Below, one piece after another: positions 17,719-26,173 of a stretch of DNA of 64,000 nucleotides. The stretch is from Aequorivita sp. (GTDB lineage: Bacteria > Bacteroidota > Bacteroidia > Flavobacteriales > Flavobacteriaceae): NCBI GenBank assembly GCA_024637015.1, contig JAGXGE010000037.1, positions 1 to 64,000 on the forward strand. Direction: 5' to 3'. A program made the position numbers and the translations under genes. Below the pieces are notes generated by a model. It saw nothing but the letters and a program-made list of their open reading frames with translations. It had not been told where the DNA came from and ran no database searches. The stretch's first letter is position 1; the number at the start of each line of letters is the position of its first letter.

Positions 17719-18345
17719 ATGAATATCGATCAAATTTTCAAAAACAACCAAGCTTGGGTAAATGAAAAACTAGGCAACGACCCTGATTATTTCAAAAATC
17801 TTTCTGAAGGTCAAAACCCAGAAGTACTTTATATTGGTTGTAGCGACAGTCGTGTTACCGCCGAGGAAATTATGGGTGCAAAACCGGGAGAAGCCTTCAT
17901 TCTACGGAATATTGCCAATATGGTCTCGAATTTGGATCTCAGCGCTATGAGCGTAATTAACTATGCCGTAAGCCATTTAAAGGTAAACCATATAATAGTT
18001 TGCGGCCACTATGGCTGTGGTGGTGTAAAAGCCGCTATGCAAAGCCAGGATTTGGGAATTCTGAACCCATGGTTGCGGAACATTCGCGATGTATATAGAT
18101 TGCACAATCAAGAACTCAACCAATTAAAAACCGAGGAAGAAAAATACCGCCGACTGGTAGAATTGAATGTACAGGAACAATGCGTAAACGTTATTAAAAC
18201 CGCAGATGTACAAATTGCCTACCGAAGTAGGAACCTGACAGTACACGGCTGGGTAATGGATATGACAACGGGAAAATTAATCGATTTAAAAATTGATTTT
18301 GATAAAGTTCTAAAAGGTATAATGGAGATTTATCACCTAGATTAA
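17719..18345 (+). CDS. Beta-class carbonic anhydrase
   Basis: The 208-residue cytoplasmic protein interconverts CO2 and bicarbonate. Zinc ligands are clear: C41 in GCSDSRV, H97 and C100 in CGHYGCGGV, with the D43/R45 dyad. Length and lack of a signal peptide fit the family. It stands alone between a TPR lipoprotein and a convergent fasciclin gene, with its own promoter-like sequence and a shared terminator. Confidence 0.95.
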   Translation: MNIDQIFKNNQAWVNEKLGNDPDYFKNLSEGQNPEVLYIGCSDSRVTAEEIMGAKPGEAFILRNIANMVSNLDLSAMSVINYAVSHLKVNHIIVCGHYGCGGVKAAMQSQDLGILNPWLRNIRDVYRLHNQELNQLKTEEEKYRRLVELNVQEQCVNVIKTADVQIAYRSRNLTVHGWVMDMTTGKLIDLKIDFDKVLKGIMEIYHLD

Positions 18346-18360
18346 AAATTCCCTCAAAAT

Positions 18361-18400
18361 AAAAAATGCTGTCTTCTTTAAAAGAAAGCAGCATTTTTAT
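18361..18400. terminator. Bidirectional terminator between carbonic anhydrase and fasciclin genes
   Basis: AAATGCTG and CAGCATTT form the outer stem, with TTCTT/AAGAA continuing inward, flanked by A-rich and T-rich runs on both sides. It lies between convergent genes and can serve both. Confidence 0.75.
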
Positions 18401-18415
18401 TATTAAATACCCTTT

Positions 18416-19372
18416 TTATAATTGGGGAAGTAATACTTTATCAATAGCATGTACCACGCCATTCATGGCTTGTACATTCACTACTATTATATTGCTAATA
18501 CGTCCATTTGGATCAGTTATGGTTGCATTTGGTGCATTTATAACCAAGTCATCACCTAAAGTGCTCACCGTTCCGTTCACTAGACCCTCAGCGCGAACGT
18601 TTGCTCCGGCAATAACGTGTGTATTTAGTGCAGCAGTAAGCGTCGGGCCATCAATATCAGCCAAACCGTTAATTCCCAATTCAGTAATCAAATTCTCGAA
18701 TGCATCATTGGTAGGTGCAAAAACTGTGAATGGCGCTGGACTCGTTCCCCCAGGTGTTGAAAGAATACCCACATAATCTGGCTGATCAGCGCGGGTTAAA
18801 GCAGTTACCAAGGTAGAAAAAGTTGGGTCTGCCGTTGCAAAAGTTACAACAGTTGGTAAACCAATAACTGTATTCACTGCATGAATTACACCGTTGTCAG
18901 CTGCAACGTCTGCAGTTATTACTGTAGAAATTCCATTTAATTTCACTCCTGAAGAAGTGTTAACATACAAGCTCAAATTAGAACCAGTAGATGCTTCAGT
19001 TGCTAATGTATTAATATAACCGGTAGTTAAATCAGCAGCCATAAGCTCTCCAATAACGACATGGTTTAGCAATACATTTGTAAGCAAGTCTACAGGAACT
19101 TCATCCAAAGTTGCAAATCCATTTGCTGCCAAGAATGCTGCGAAGGCATCATTATTAGGAGCAAAAACGGTAAACTGCCCTTGGCCTGCAAGCGTTGCTG
19201 TAAGACCAGCTTTGTCTAAAGCTGCTTGTAAGGAAGAGTAATCATCCGTTGATACTACAAAATCTGCAATTGTATTTGTCTGCGGATCTGGATTTGAATC
19301 GTCGTCATCACTACAAGAGGTTATACCTAATGCGATGAAAACGATAAAAGAAATTTTAAGTAAATGTTTCAT
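18416..19372 (-). CDS. Fasciclin-domain lipoprotein (two FAS1 domains)
   Basis: The 318-residue protein has a lipobox (GITSC, Cys about 20) followed by an Asp-rich linker and two FAS1 domains (about residues 35-175 and 178-318). Each shows the paired FAS1 motifs, for example FTVFAPNNDAFAAF with VIHAVNTVIGLP, and FTVFAPTNDAFENL with VVHAIDKVLLP. FAS1 proteins mediate adhesion at the cell surface. Its upstream region contains the GTAGGGTA motif shared with four other units in this part of the window, so it may belong to the ECF regulon. Confidence 0.92.
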   Translation of the reverse strand: MKHLLKISFIVFIALGITSCSDDDDSNPDPQTNTIADFVVSTDDYSSLQAALDKAGLTATLAGQGQFTVFAPNNDAFAAFLAANGFATLDEVPVDLLTNVLLNHVVIGELMAADLTTGYINTLATEASTGSNLSLYVNTSSGVKLNGISTVITADVAADNGVIHAVNTVIGLPTVVTFATADPTFSTLVTALTRADQPDYVGILSTPGGTSPAPFTVFAPTNDAFENLITELGINGLADIDGPTLTAALNTHVIAGANVRAEGLVNGTVSTLGDDLVINAPNATITDPNGRISNIIVVNVQAMNGVVHAIDKVLLPQL

Positions 19373-19405
19373 TGTTTTATTGTTTTGTTTGTTAAGTTTT
19401 TATAA

Positions 19406-19435
19406 GCTACAAATCTATCGCATGGACTACCCTAC
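19406..19435 (-). promoter_or_regulatory. Candidate ECF-sigma promoter, fasciclin gene
   Basis: On the minus strand GTAGGGTA (19435-19428) is followed by TGTAGC (19411-19406). The spacer is 16 bases, two longer than in the other four sites, so the -10 assignment is the weakest of the set. The ATG lies about 35 bases downstream. Confidence 0.5.
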
Positions 19436-19560
19436 AAAAAGAACTTTAACTTTTGTTTATATATTTATGTTAAAGGTTAAACAAGAAATTTTAAAAAGTA
19501 ATTTTGCAATCTCAATTCAAAAACTATCTTTATGCATCAATTAATCTTTCTTAATCAATT

Positions 19561-21063
19561 ATGAAATACACTCTTTTATTTATCTCGTTACTTCTAAGCA
19601 CAATAGCTCTTTATTCCCAATCTGAAAAAGAGAAAGTAGAAGCAACCATTACAAAAAATAAGATTGAAGGTCACATATACTTTTTAGCCGATGATCTTTT
19701 AAAAGGAAGGCAAACTGGAACGCCAGAAAACAAAATTGCTGCTTCTTATCTCGCAAACACTCTTAGGGGTTATGGTGTAAAACCGGTTACACAGAACGTT
19801 TTAAAAGGCTCCAATACCGAAAGTTATTTTCAAGAAATAAAATTGAATAAAATAAGCCCAATAAAACGTCTATTATTAGCAATAGACGGAAAGGAGTTTA
19901 AGAAAAAAGTGGTTATAAAACCCAACAAAATGGAGTTTACGGGCGAAGCTGTTTATTTAGGGTATGGTCTTGAAAGCGACTATAAAGATAAAGATGTTTC
20001 TGAAAAAATTGTAATTGTAAGATCTGGCGGACCTAAAGTCACTGATACCCGAGCCGCCTTTGGTTTGATTGAACAAAAGGAACAATTGGCAAAACAACAT
20101 GGAGCAGTTGCAGTAATTGAACTTGTAGATACCAATGAAACAACTTGGGGTTTTATTGACCACAATTTTAATAGTGATCGAATGGAAATTTCAGATGGGA
20201 AAGATAGCAAAGATGGAAAAAAAGGTGTCGCATATCTTTGGGTTTACGATGAAAATAACATCCAGGCCAAAATGCTCGAATCTAAAGACAACTTGAGCGC
20301 TAAACTAATGATGGGAGGTGAAGAAAAGAAAACCGTCATTTCCCAAAATGTAATTGGGATGGTTGAAGGAACGGACCCACAGCTAAAAAACGAATTCATT
20401 ATATATTCCGCACATTACGACCATTTGGGCATCGGTAAACCCGATGAAACTGGTGATGAGATATACAATGGTGCAAGAGATAATGCTGTGGGAACAACCA
20501 CCGTTTTGAGCATGGCAGAAAACATTGCAAAATACCCAACCAGGCGCTCAGCTTTATTTATTCTTTTCACTGGCGAAGAAAAAGGATTGTTAGGAAGTCA
20601 ATATTATGTTGAAAACCCTTTACTCCCATTAAACAAAATGGTGTATTGTTTCAATAGTGACAATGCTGGTTATAACGATACTTCAGTAATTTCGGTAATT
20701 GGATTGCCAAGAACCACAGCATCTGCAAACATAAAAGAAGCCGCTACAACTTTTGGCTTAAAAGCAATTGATGATGCAGCACCAGAGCAAAATCTTTTTG
20801 ACAGAAGCGATAACGTAATGTTTGCCAAAAAAGGCATCCCCGCTCCTACTTTTTCTCTGGGTTTTAAATCTTTTGATGGCGATGTAACTAAATATTATCA
20901 TCAAGCTGGTGATGAGGCAGACACACTAGATTATGACTATTTACTGAAATTTTTTGAGAGTTATGTGCTGGCTGGAAGATTAATAGCCAACGATCCCGAA
21001 ACTCCAACTTGGACAAGCGGCGATAAATATGAAAAAGCTGGAAAAGTACTTTATAGCAACTAA
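19561..21063 (+). CDS. Exported M28 family zinc aminopeptidase with PA-like insert
   Basis: The 500-residue protein has a signal peptide (to YSQ, about residue 20), an N-terminal segment, a PA-like region (about residues 120-240), and an M28 catalytic domain. Zinc and catalytic residues are visible: H285 in AHYDHLG, D307 in GARDNA, E339/E340 in TGEEKG, Asp in NSDNAG and His in YHQAGDEAD. It should remove N-terminal residues from peptides in the periplasm or outside. It is a single gene with its own downstream terminator. Confidence 0.9.
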   Translation: MKYTLLFISLLLSTIALYSQSEKEKVEATITKNKIEGHIYFLADDLLKGRQTGTPENKIAASYLANTLRGYGVKPVTQNVLKGSNTESYFQEIKLNKISPIKRLLLAIDGKEFKKKVVIKPNKMEFTGEAVYLGYGLESDYKDKDVSEKIVIVRSGGPKVTDTRAAFGLIEQKEQLAKQHGAVAVIELVDTNETTWGFIDHNFNSDRMEISDGKDSKDGKKGVAYLWVYDENNIQAKMLESKDNLSAKLMMGGEEKKTVISQNVIGMVEGTDPQLKNEFIIYSAHYDHLGIGKPDETGDEIYNGARDNAVGTTTVLSMAENIAKYPTRRSALFILFTGEEKGLLGSQYYVENPLLPLNKMVYCFNSDNAGYNDTSVISVIGLPRTTASANIKEAATTFGLKAIDDAAPEQNLFDRSDNVMFAKKGIPAPTFSLGFKSFDGDVTKYYHQAGDEADTLDYDYLLKFFESYVLAGRLIANDPETPTWTSGDKYEKAGKVLYSN

Positions 21064-21084
21064 AAAAAAATTAAATAAATAACA

Positions 21085-21114
21085 AAAAAGCCATGATTTC
21101 TCATGGCTTTTTGT
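21085..21114. terminator. Bidirectional terminator
   Basis: AAAAGCCATGA and TCATGGCTTTT form a near-perfect stem with a TTTC loop between the convergent M28 peptidase and repeat-lipoprotein genes. Confidence 0.8.
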
Positions 21115-21132
21115 GGGGATAAAAAAAGGCAA

Positions 21133-22641
21133 CTACAGTTTTTCAAAAGTTAGATAATCGGTTCCGCCATTGCCTCCGCTAATATCAAAGAGCTCAACTC
21201 GGGTGTTTGTATAGGTATCAACATCCCAATCATCATTAAATTCGTCAAAAGGCATAGCGGTTCCAAAATCCAATATTACGTCAAGACCATTGCTACTGTT
21301 TACAACACTCCAAGTTCCAGTTATTGTATTGCTACTGTTTTCTGCAATCACGCTTCCATCTAAGTTAAAAGTAAGGATATAGCCGTTGTAATCGTTTGTT
21401 TCGTTATTACCATCGTCTATATAGCTTTGAACATACCATTGTCCATCATTTAGGATATTGGTCAGCTCTGTGGTGTTTCCTCCCCCATTACAATCTTCGT
21501 ATGGGTTTCTTCCAAAATTAAGATAATCAGTACCGCCATTACCCCCGCTAACATCAATTAATTTTATGATCTGTGCGTCAAAAGTAGTAACGTCCCAATC
21601 ATCATTTAAATCATCAAAAGGATCGTCGCTGCCCGTGATTTCGAAATTCAAAACAAGGTCTATCCCACTACTGCTACTGGTAACTGCCCAAGTACCGTTA
21701 ACCGTGTTGTCCGTGCTTGTGGCGGTAACTGTCTCATTCGTGTTAAATTTAAATTCATACGCAACATAATCACAGGTTTCATTATTTCCATCGTCCTCCA
21801 ATAGGTTTACATACCACACACTATTTGTCAAATTATCTGTAAATTCAGAAGTGTTTCCACCGCCGCCACCACCGCCGTTCGAAGTGCGTTCATAAGTTAA
21901 AAAGTCAACACTGCCGTCGCCACCGCTAATGTGTTTCAATTTAATGATATCTTGGGTTGCCTCTATAATGTCCCAATCTTCATCAAGCTCATCAAAAGGA
22001 TTATTGGTTCCGAAGAAAAGATTCAGATCAGGGGTATTACTATTTGTCAGGCTCCAAGTGCCAGCAACAGTGTTGGAAGTACTTACTGCTTGGGCGGTAT
22101 TGTCTGTTGCGAATGTAAATTCATAGCCTGCAAAATCGCTAGTTTCATCTTGATCATCGAAAAAATATGTAACAAACCAAGAGCCAGTGGTCAATATGGT
22201 TTCAAAATCTGAAGGAAAACCTCCTCCATTGGATGAACAGTCGGAAATTAATGTTACTAATTCTGCATTGCTATTAACTTCCACAGTAGTACCATCCTGC
22301 AATACAACATTAATTGGAAACTGCAAGGCAATATAAGTTCCGGGATCTAAGGAAAGCAATAAAGCAAGAAGTTCGCCATCGTTGCCCACCGTTTGTGTTC
22401 CTGTTTGCTGCTGATCTGAATTGTAGATAAAGAAAGTAAGTGGATAAACAAAGTCTATACAATCGATTGAAGATGTATTGTTATTGTCTGAAGTACGAAG
22501 CAATAAATCTCCAAGTTCGGAATTTACGGCTACTATATCTGTATTCGAATCATCAAAAGGTTGTGAATCTTCTTTTGTACAAGAGCTTACCAAAAAAATT
22601 AATAAGCAAGCTAAAAATGTGAAGTTGGTTAATTTATTCAT
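21133..22641 (-). CDS. Surface lipoprotein with three copies of a ~115-residue repeat domain
   Basis: The 502-residue protein begins with a lipobox (LVSSC, Cys about 21). Residues 55-135 form a module with CIDFVYPLTFFIYNSDQQQT and a closing cysteine. Three repeats follow at about 146-255, 265-375 and 385-502, each with the pattern WYV-x(4)-DDG-x-ET, GY-x-FTF, GTW, FDDL-x-DDWD and ISGGNGGTDYLTF. The GxW start and beta-rich pattern suggest a lipocalin-like barrel, but I cannot name the family. Two more genes and one pseudogene in the next 6 kb share this domain. A GTAGGGTT/TGTTTT promoter-like pair lies upstream. Confidence 0.8.
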   Translation of the reverse strand: MNKLTNFTFLACLLIFLVSSCTKEDSQPFDDSNTDIVAVNSELGDLLLRTSDNNNTSSIDCIDFVYPLTFFIYNSDQQQTGTQTVGNDGELLALLLSLDPGTYIALQFPINVVLQDGTTVEVNSNAELVTLISDCSSNGGGFPSDFETILTTGSWFVTYFFDDQDETSDFAGYEFTFATDNTAQAVSTSNTVAGTWSLTNSNTPDLNLFFGTNNPFDELDEDWDIIEATQDIIKLKHISGGDGSVDFLTYERTSNGGGGGGGNTSEFTDNLTNSVWYVNLLEDDGNNETCDYVAYEFKFNTNETVTATSTDNTVNGTWAVTSSSSGIDLVLNFEITGSDDPFDDLNDDWDVTTFDAQIIKLIDVSGGNGGTDYLNFGRNPYEDCNGGGNTTELTNILNDGQWYVQSYIDDGNNETNDYNGYILTFNLDGSVIAENSSNTITGTWSVVNSSNGLDVILDFGTAMPFDEFNDDWDVDTYTNTRVELFDISGGNGGTDYLTFEKL

Positions 22642-22670
22642 GATTGTTTCTTTTTAGGTTATATATAAAT

Positions 22671-22698
22671 AAAACAGTCAACCTCAAGAAAACCCTAC
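22671..22698 (-). promoter_or_regulatory. Candidate ECF-sigma promoter, repeat lipoprotein 1
   Basis: GTAGGGTT (22698-22691, minus) and TGTTTT (22676-22671) have 14 intervening bases, the same spacing as three other sites in this cluster. The ATG starts 30 bases further on. Confidence 0.6.
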
Positions 22699-22753
22699 CT
22701 CCATTGATAGTTTTCAAATTAAATTAGTGCTTCAAGTATATTGAAATAAAAAA

Positions 22754-22775
22754 ACCATCCGCAAACGGGATGGTC
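22754..22775 (-). terminator. Terminator downstream of the decayed repeat-domain gene
   Basis: ACCATCC-GCAAAC-GGGATGGT forms a strong hairpin followed, on the minus strand, by a run of T. It lies just beyond the end of the pseudogene at 22800-23080 and supports that this was once an independent transcription unit. Confidence 0.75.
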
Positions 22776-22799
22776 TTAATGAGTTGGTGAAAATCAATT

Positions 22800-23080
22800 T
22801 TTAGATTTTTTCAAATGTAAAAAATTCGTTCCTCCATTGCCGCCGCTAAGGTTGGTTAATTCAATTTTTTGAATTGCTCATAGATATAATACCCCAATGG
22901 TCTGAAAGATCTTCAAAATCTGGCAGCGCACTAAATAAAATATTAATATCGTTGTCGCTGGTTCCACCAACATCATCGCTGGAATTACTGCCATCTGTAA
23001 CGGACCAAGTTCACTTAACGGTAGTGCTCACATTTACATCAATCAAGGCGCTAAGAAGCCCTGAAAAATAATTCCAAGAA
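22800..23080 (-). pseudogene. Decayed single-repeat lipoprotein gene
   Basis: On the minus strand the sequence ends with LTNLSGGNGGTNFFTFEKI and a stop, matching the end of the single-repeat protein at 26174-26665 (LTDVSGGNGGTDFLTFERI). Further upstream PDFEDLSDHWGIIS matches PDFEDLSDDWDIIS, but the frame shifts just after SNSK through an added base. No lipoprotein signal or start codon is left. It is a broken paralogue. Confidence 0.85.
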
Positions 23081-23090
23081 AATTCATAAA

Positions 23091-23133
23091 AAAAAGAGAG
23101 ACTACCTTTATTGATAATCTCTCTTTTTTAATA
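23091..23133 (-). terminator. Terminator after the cupredoxin gene
   Basis: AAAGAGAGA and TCTCTCTTT arms around a loop of about 15-20 bases, with T-rich flank on the minus strand, directly after the stop of the 23142-23720 gene. Confidence 0.6.
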
Positions 23134-23141
23134 CGAAACTC

Positions 23142-23720
23142 TTATTGCTTTGCGACTTTAAAAGTTGATTGTAGTTCTCCAGAAGTTGCATTAATAAAAT
23201 ACATTCCGCTCTCCAAGTTTGACATATCAAAATATGTGATGTTCCCAGTGGCCTTACCTTGCGCTACCAACTGACCTAAAATATTGTAGATTTTATAGTT
23301 GTCAAGTTTGTAAAGAGAAGCAACCGTTAATTTGTTATTTACGGGATTGGGATAAAAGGAAATATTCTTCCTGAATTTGTCATCTACTGACATCGTCTGT
23401 TCAACAGTAATGGTCCCCTCCATATCCGAGTGGACATCACATTTATATTCGTTAATCCCAACCTGAGTAAAGGTATAAGAAAACTGGGTTCCGCTGCCGG
23501 TAAGGATGCCACTGTCAAAATTCTCTTGGCTGCTTGATTTGCTTGTCACGGAATGTGGAACTTCGTCAGTCCAGGTCCATCTTACGGTATCGCCGGTCCC
23601 TACAGTGATACTGGCTTGGGAATTGTTTATCCCCACAAACCAGTTAAGATCAAAAGTTGTTTGTGCCGAGGCCATGTAAGCTGTTAGCATAATAATAAAA
23701 AGAAGTTTAAATTTTTTCAT
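23142..23720 (-). CDS. Secreted cupredoxin-domain protein with T9SS sorting tail
   Basis: The 192-residue protein has a signal peptide (to ASAQ, about residue 19), a plastocyanin-like domain (about 25-105) and a type IX secretion C-terminal domain (FYPNPVNNKLTV...GMYFINATSGELQSTFKVAKQ). Blue-copper ligands are visible as His in DEVPHS and the Cys-His-Met set in YKCDVHSDMEG. It should be exported through the T9SS as an electron carrier or copper-binding protein. No GTAGGG motif lies in front of it. It may be read from the upstream DUF5777 operon across a 96-base gap. Confidence 0.85.
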   Translation of the reverse strand: MKKFKLLFIIMLTAYMASAQTTFDLNWFVGINNSQASITVGTGDTVRWTWTDEVPHSVTSKSSSQENFDSGILTGSGTQFSYTFTQVGINEYKCDVHSDMEGTITVEQTMSVDDKFRKNISFYPNPVNNKLTVASLYKLDNYKIYNILGQLVAQGKATGNITYFDMSNLESGMYFINATSGELQSTFKVAKQ

Positions 23721-23816
23721 AATTTTTGATTTTAGATTAATATATAGTTATTGTTACTCTTGCTTCAAATATTTTCAATTTTGAGATTACGCCTGTTTGC
23801 AACATGCAAATGCTAC

Positions 23817-24704
23817 TCAAAACACTCGGCTTATATTAAAGCCAAAAAAGAAATCACCATCGGCCCAGTTACCTTGCCCCTGCACAATGAATCCGTCTTC
23901 AAACATATCTTGCGCATTGGTAAAGTGCATCTGGAATACGTGGCCACCCGTTTCAATATCCACTCCAACCGACAAAGGATTTCTAAAATTGGAATTTTTA
24001 TTTCGGTTTAAATGCACCCCATAATCCGCATTAATACTAACACGGGTTGATATTTTATATCTTCCGCCCAGACCCAAAGCAAATTGATTGGGTTTTTCAT
24101 CATGGTTCAAGGTGATGCCATTGTCCAGAATCTCCCGGCTACGGGTTGCCAAATTTTCATGGATAAAGGTTGGGGCAAGCAATAATGAAAATGATTCGTT
24201 GAACTTTTTCGATAATAGGAGTTGAGAAGTATAGGTAAGCCTGTCTATAAACTCCAGGTTTGCATATTGATCTTTTTCCAAGGATGTATTTATCGTGACC
24301 AAATTATAACCCACCATTGTTACTGGGAAGCCTTCCTTTTTCTGTGGCATCAATCGATATTTAACATGGATTCCATATTTTTTTTGGAAGGAGCTTCTCG
24401 CAACACCTACGTTCAACCAATCATTAAAACCATATATAAACTTTAACTGGGTCACGGCATTGTCCAGTCCGAAGAAATCCTTGAAACCATTTTTTACCGA
24501 ACCAAAGCGATGGGCCACGACAAAGTAAAAATCTTTTTTACTGGCGAGCTTTGTAGATTCAAAATTCACCACTTTCAGCCCCTTAAACCCAGCAATCACG
24601 GTTTTGTCCTCCACCACTTCACTCTCAAGGTCGTTCAGCAAATCATCCTGCGAAAAAAGAAGCAGCGGAAGTAAGAACAGTAAAAATGTCATTTTTTTTA
24701 TCAT
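23817..24704 (-). CDS. DUF5777-like outer-membrane beta-barrel protein
   Basis: I chose the ATG at 24704 (MIKKMTFLLFLLPLLLFSQ, a clear signal peptide); an ATG eight codons earlier would overlap the preceding gene by 19 bases. The 295-residue mature-type sequence alternates hydrophobic and polar residues and ends in FNISRVF, as outer-membrane barrels do. KDFYFVVAHRFGSV near the start and GGHVFQMHFTNAQDMFEDGFI near the end are family-type motifs. Genes of this family commonly sit with cytochrome c and YceI genes, as here. Confidence 0.8.
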   Translation of the reverse strand: MIKKMTFLLFLLPLLLFSQDDLLNDLESEVVEDKTVIAGFKGLKVVNFESTKLASKKDFYFVVAHRFGSVKNGFKDFFGLDNAVTQLKFIYGFNDWLNVGVARSSFQKKYGIHVKYRLMPQKKEGFPVTMVGYNLVTINTSLEKDQYANLEFIDRLTYTSQLLLSKKFNESFSLLLAPTFIHENLATRSREILDNGITLNHDEKPNQFALGLGGRYKISTRVSINADYGVHLNRNKNSNFRNPLSVGVDIETGGHVFQMHFTNAQDMFEDGFIVQGQGNWADGDFFFGFNISRVF

Positions 24705-24709
24705 TGATC

Positions 24710-25087
24710 TTATTTTATAGGTGAACATTGATCCAATTTTACGATTTCGAACAATTCATCATATCCAATACATCTGCCCTTGATCTTCACTTTTTCGTTT
24801 TTGTTCAATCTTGTACTGTTTTCAACGAAACTCGCATGTACGCTTTCATCAATGGTAACCGCTCCATCCTCCACATCGGTTATCACTCCTGTTACCGTTA
24901 GGGTCTTGTTCAACAGGGCATCGCCGTTATTTGTTTTGAATTGCTCCAGCAAGTAGGGTGCAGTAATCTCAATCTGTGAAGTTTCCGATTTAATATCCCT
25001 ATGATCTTGGTATACATAATTATAGGTTACAAAACCGCCCAGTACCAGAAACAATATCAGTAACAGAAATATTCTTTTCTTTTTCAT
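24710..25087 (-). CDS. Membrane-anchored OB-fold (tRNA_anti-like) protein
   Basis: The 125-residue protein has an N-terminal TM or signal-anchor (IFLLLILFLVLGGFVTYNYVY) and an OB-fold-like domain with NKTLTVTGVITDVEDGAVTID and VKIKGRCIGYDELFEIVKLDQC. This resembles the tRNA_anti-like family found next to YceI genes in Bacteroidota. The two cysteines could form a disulfide in the periplasm. It lies 5 bases upstream of the DUF5777 start and 8 bases after YceI, so it is part of one operon. Confidence 0.75.
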   Translation of the reverse strand: MKKKRIFLLLILFLVLGGFVTYNYVYQDHRDIKSETSQIEITAPYLLEQFKTNNGDALLNKTLTVTGVITDVEDGAVTIDESVHASFVENSTRLNKNEKVKIKGRCIGYDELFEIVKLDQCSPIK

Positions 25088-25095
25088 TGCTTTAA

Positions 25096-25644
25096 TTATT
25101 GTTTATATAGCATGAATACGGCTGAAACGTTCACCTCATCGGCTATTTTATTGCTTACAATAGATGGGATTTTTATATCAAATTCTTCCGGCCTGAGTAC
25201 AAACTGAGTATTGATATATACTGCTCCATTCTTAATGGAAATAATTGCGGGGACTTCCAAATTTTTGTCTACCCCATGAAGGCTCATAGTTCCCTTTATC
25301 AAATATTTACTTTCCCCCGACAAGTCCGAAAGGGAAAAATCTTGGATTGTACCTTTAAAAGTGGCCTTAGGATATTTGGAGGATTCTATATAGTTTTCGT
25401 TAAAGTGCTCTTCCATTAAAGCCACTTTAAACCGGAATCCCTTCATTAGCGCAAGTGCGGCAAAATTTCCTGAGACTACATCCAAAACAGCGCTTACATT
25501 GCTGTTTTCTGCCTTAACCTCTTCAAAAGAAGGAACGGAAGCTTCAAAGGCAATTTCGCCAGTTTTGGTAGCATATTTTTCTTGCCCAGTTGCCGCAGCA
25601 AGAAAAAAGAAGCTAATAATTGATAAAATGATTGTAGTTTTCAT
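25096..25644 (-). CDS. YceI family periplasmic lipid-binding protein
   Basis: The 182-residue protein has a signal peptide (to AAATGQ, about 21) and a YceI lipocalin-like barrel: TKTGEIAFEASVPSFEEVKAENSNVSAVLD, FNENYIESSKYPKATFKGTI and GTMSLHGVDKNLEVPA are recognisable family motifs. YceI proteins bind isoprenoid-like lipids. It is the second gene of a four-gene operon (cytochrome c, YceI, OB-fold, DUF5777). Confidence 0.9.
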   Translation of the reverse strand: MKTTIILSIISFFFLAAATGQEKYATKTGEIAFEASVPSFEEVKAENSNVSAVLDVVSGNFAALALMKGFRFKVALMEEHFNENYIESSKYPKATFKGTIQDFSLSDLSGESKYLIKGTMSLHGVDKNLEVPAIISIKNGAVYINTQFVLRPEEFDIKIPSIVSNKIADEVNVSAVFMLYKQ

Positions 25645-25650
25645 GTGTAT

Positions 25651-26013
25651 TTAATTTTCCAGCAGTCCATCTTGGCTCCACTTTATGATTAGATTAATTT
25701 GTTGTTGAGGCAAGCGCGGACCGCCCAAGGGCATTAGTCCTTGTTCCCCTTCATTCCTACTGACCCTGTCAATTAGCCCTCTGGTTTCAACGGCATTCTT
25801 TACTTCTGAATAATTTGTAAGCGACATTGGCGCTCCGTTTTGTGGCGGATTGCTATGACAGGCAGTACAGTTATTTTCAAAAATAAAAGCTACGTCTTGG
25901 AAGCTTACCAACCCTGTCTGATTGTCATCCTGAAGTACTTCAATATCATCATAGGTACTGGTTGTACAGCTTACTATCACGGTAGAAAAAAAGATGAGGG
26001 AAAATAGTTTCAT
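25651..26013 (-). CDS. Cytochrome c-type lipoprotein, single haem
   Basis: The 120-residue protein has a lipobox (VIVSC, Cys about 16) and one haem-attachment motif CTACH. A likely axial methionine lies in LMPLGGPRLPQQQ, the usual place in small cytochromes c. It should act in periplasmic electron transfer and heads an operon with YceI and DUF5777. Upstream lies the GTAGGGTA/TGTTCT motif pair. Confidence 0.88.
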   Translation of the reverse strand: MKLFSLIFFSTVIVSCTTSTYDDIEVLQDDNQTGLVSFQDVAFIFENNCTACHSNPPQNGAPMSLTNYSEVKNAVETRGLIDRVSRNEGEQGLMPLGGPRLPQQQINLIIKWSQDGLLEN

Positions 26014-26044
26014 AAAGCGTTTCGGTTTTCCGTTAATTATCTAT

Positions 26045-26072
26045 AGAACATTTCAAAAATGGAATACCCTAC
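26045..26072 (-). promoter_or_regulatory. Candidate ECF-sigma promoter, cytochrome c operon
   Basis: GTAGGGTA (26072-26065, minus) and TGTTCT (26050-26045) with 14 bases between, the common spacing. The start codon is 32 bases downstream. Confidence 0.65.
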
Positions 26073-26125
26073 TTTTCTTTAAAAAATATTTTCATAAATT
26101 GGTGGAAAACAGCATTTGTTTAAAC

Positions 26126-26155
26126 AATAAAGCCATGGAAAACCATGGCTTTATT
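26126..26155 (-). terminator. Terminator after repeat lipoprotein 2
   Basis: AATAAAGCCATGG and its exact complement CCATGGCTTTATT flank an AAAA loop, 18 bases after the stop of the 26174-26665 gene. The arms are almost the same as in the 21085 terminator core (AAGCCATG). Confidence 0.75.
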
Positions 26156-26173
26156 AGGAGAAAAAAAAGGATT

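Noticed and set aside
18366-18776. Long plus-strand frame over the fasciclin gene
   Set aside because: Shadow of the FAS1 coding strand, with no domain of its own.
24705-24728. Longer start of the DUF5777 gene
   Set aside because: It would overlap the preceding gene by 19 bases and put polar residues before a good signal peptide.
24957-24984. GTAGGGTG followed by TGTGAA on the plus strand
   Set aside because: Antisense inside the OB-fold gene and weaker in the -10 part; no plus-strand gene follows.
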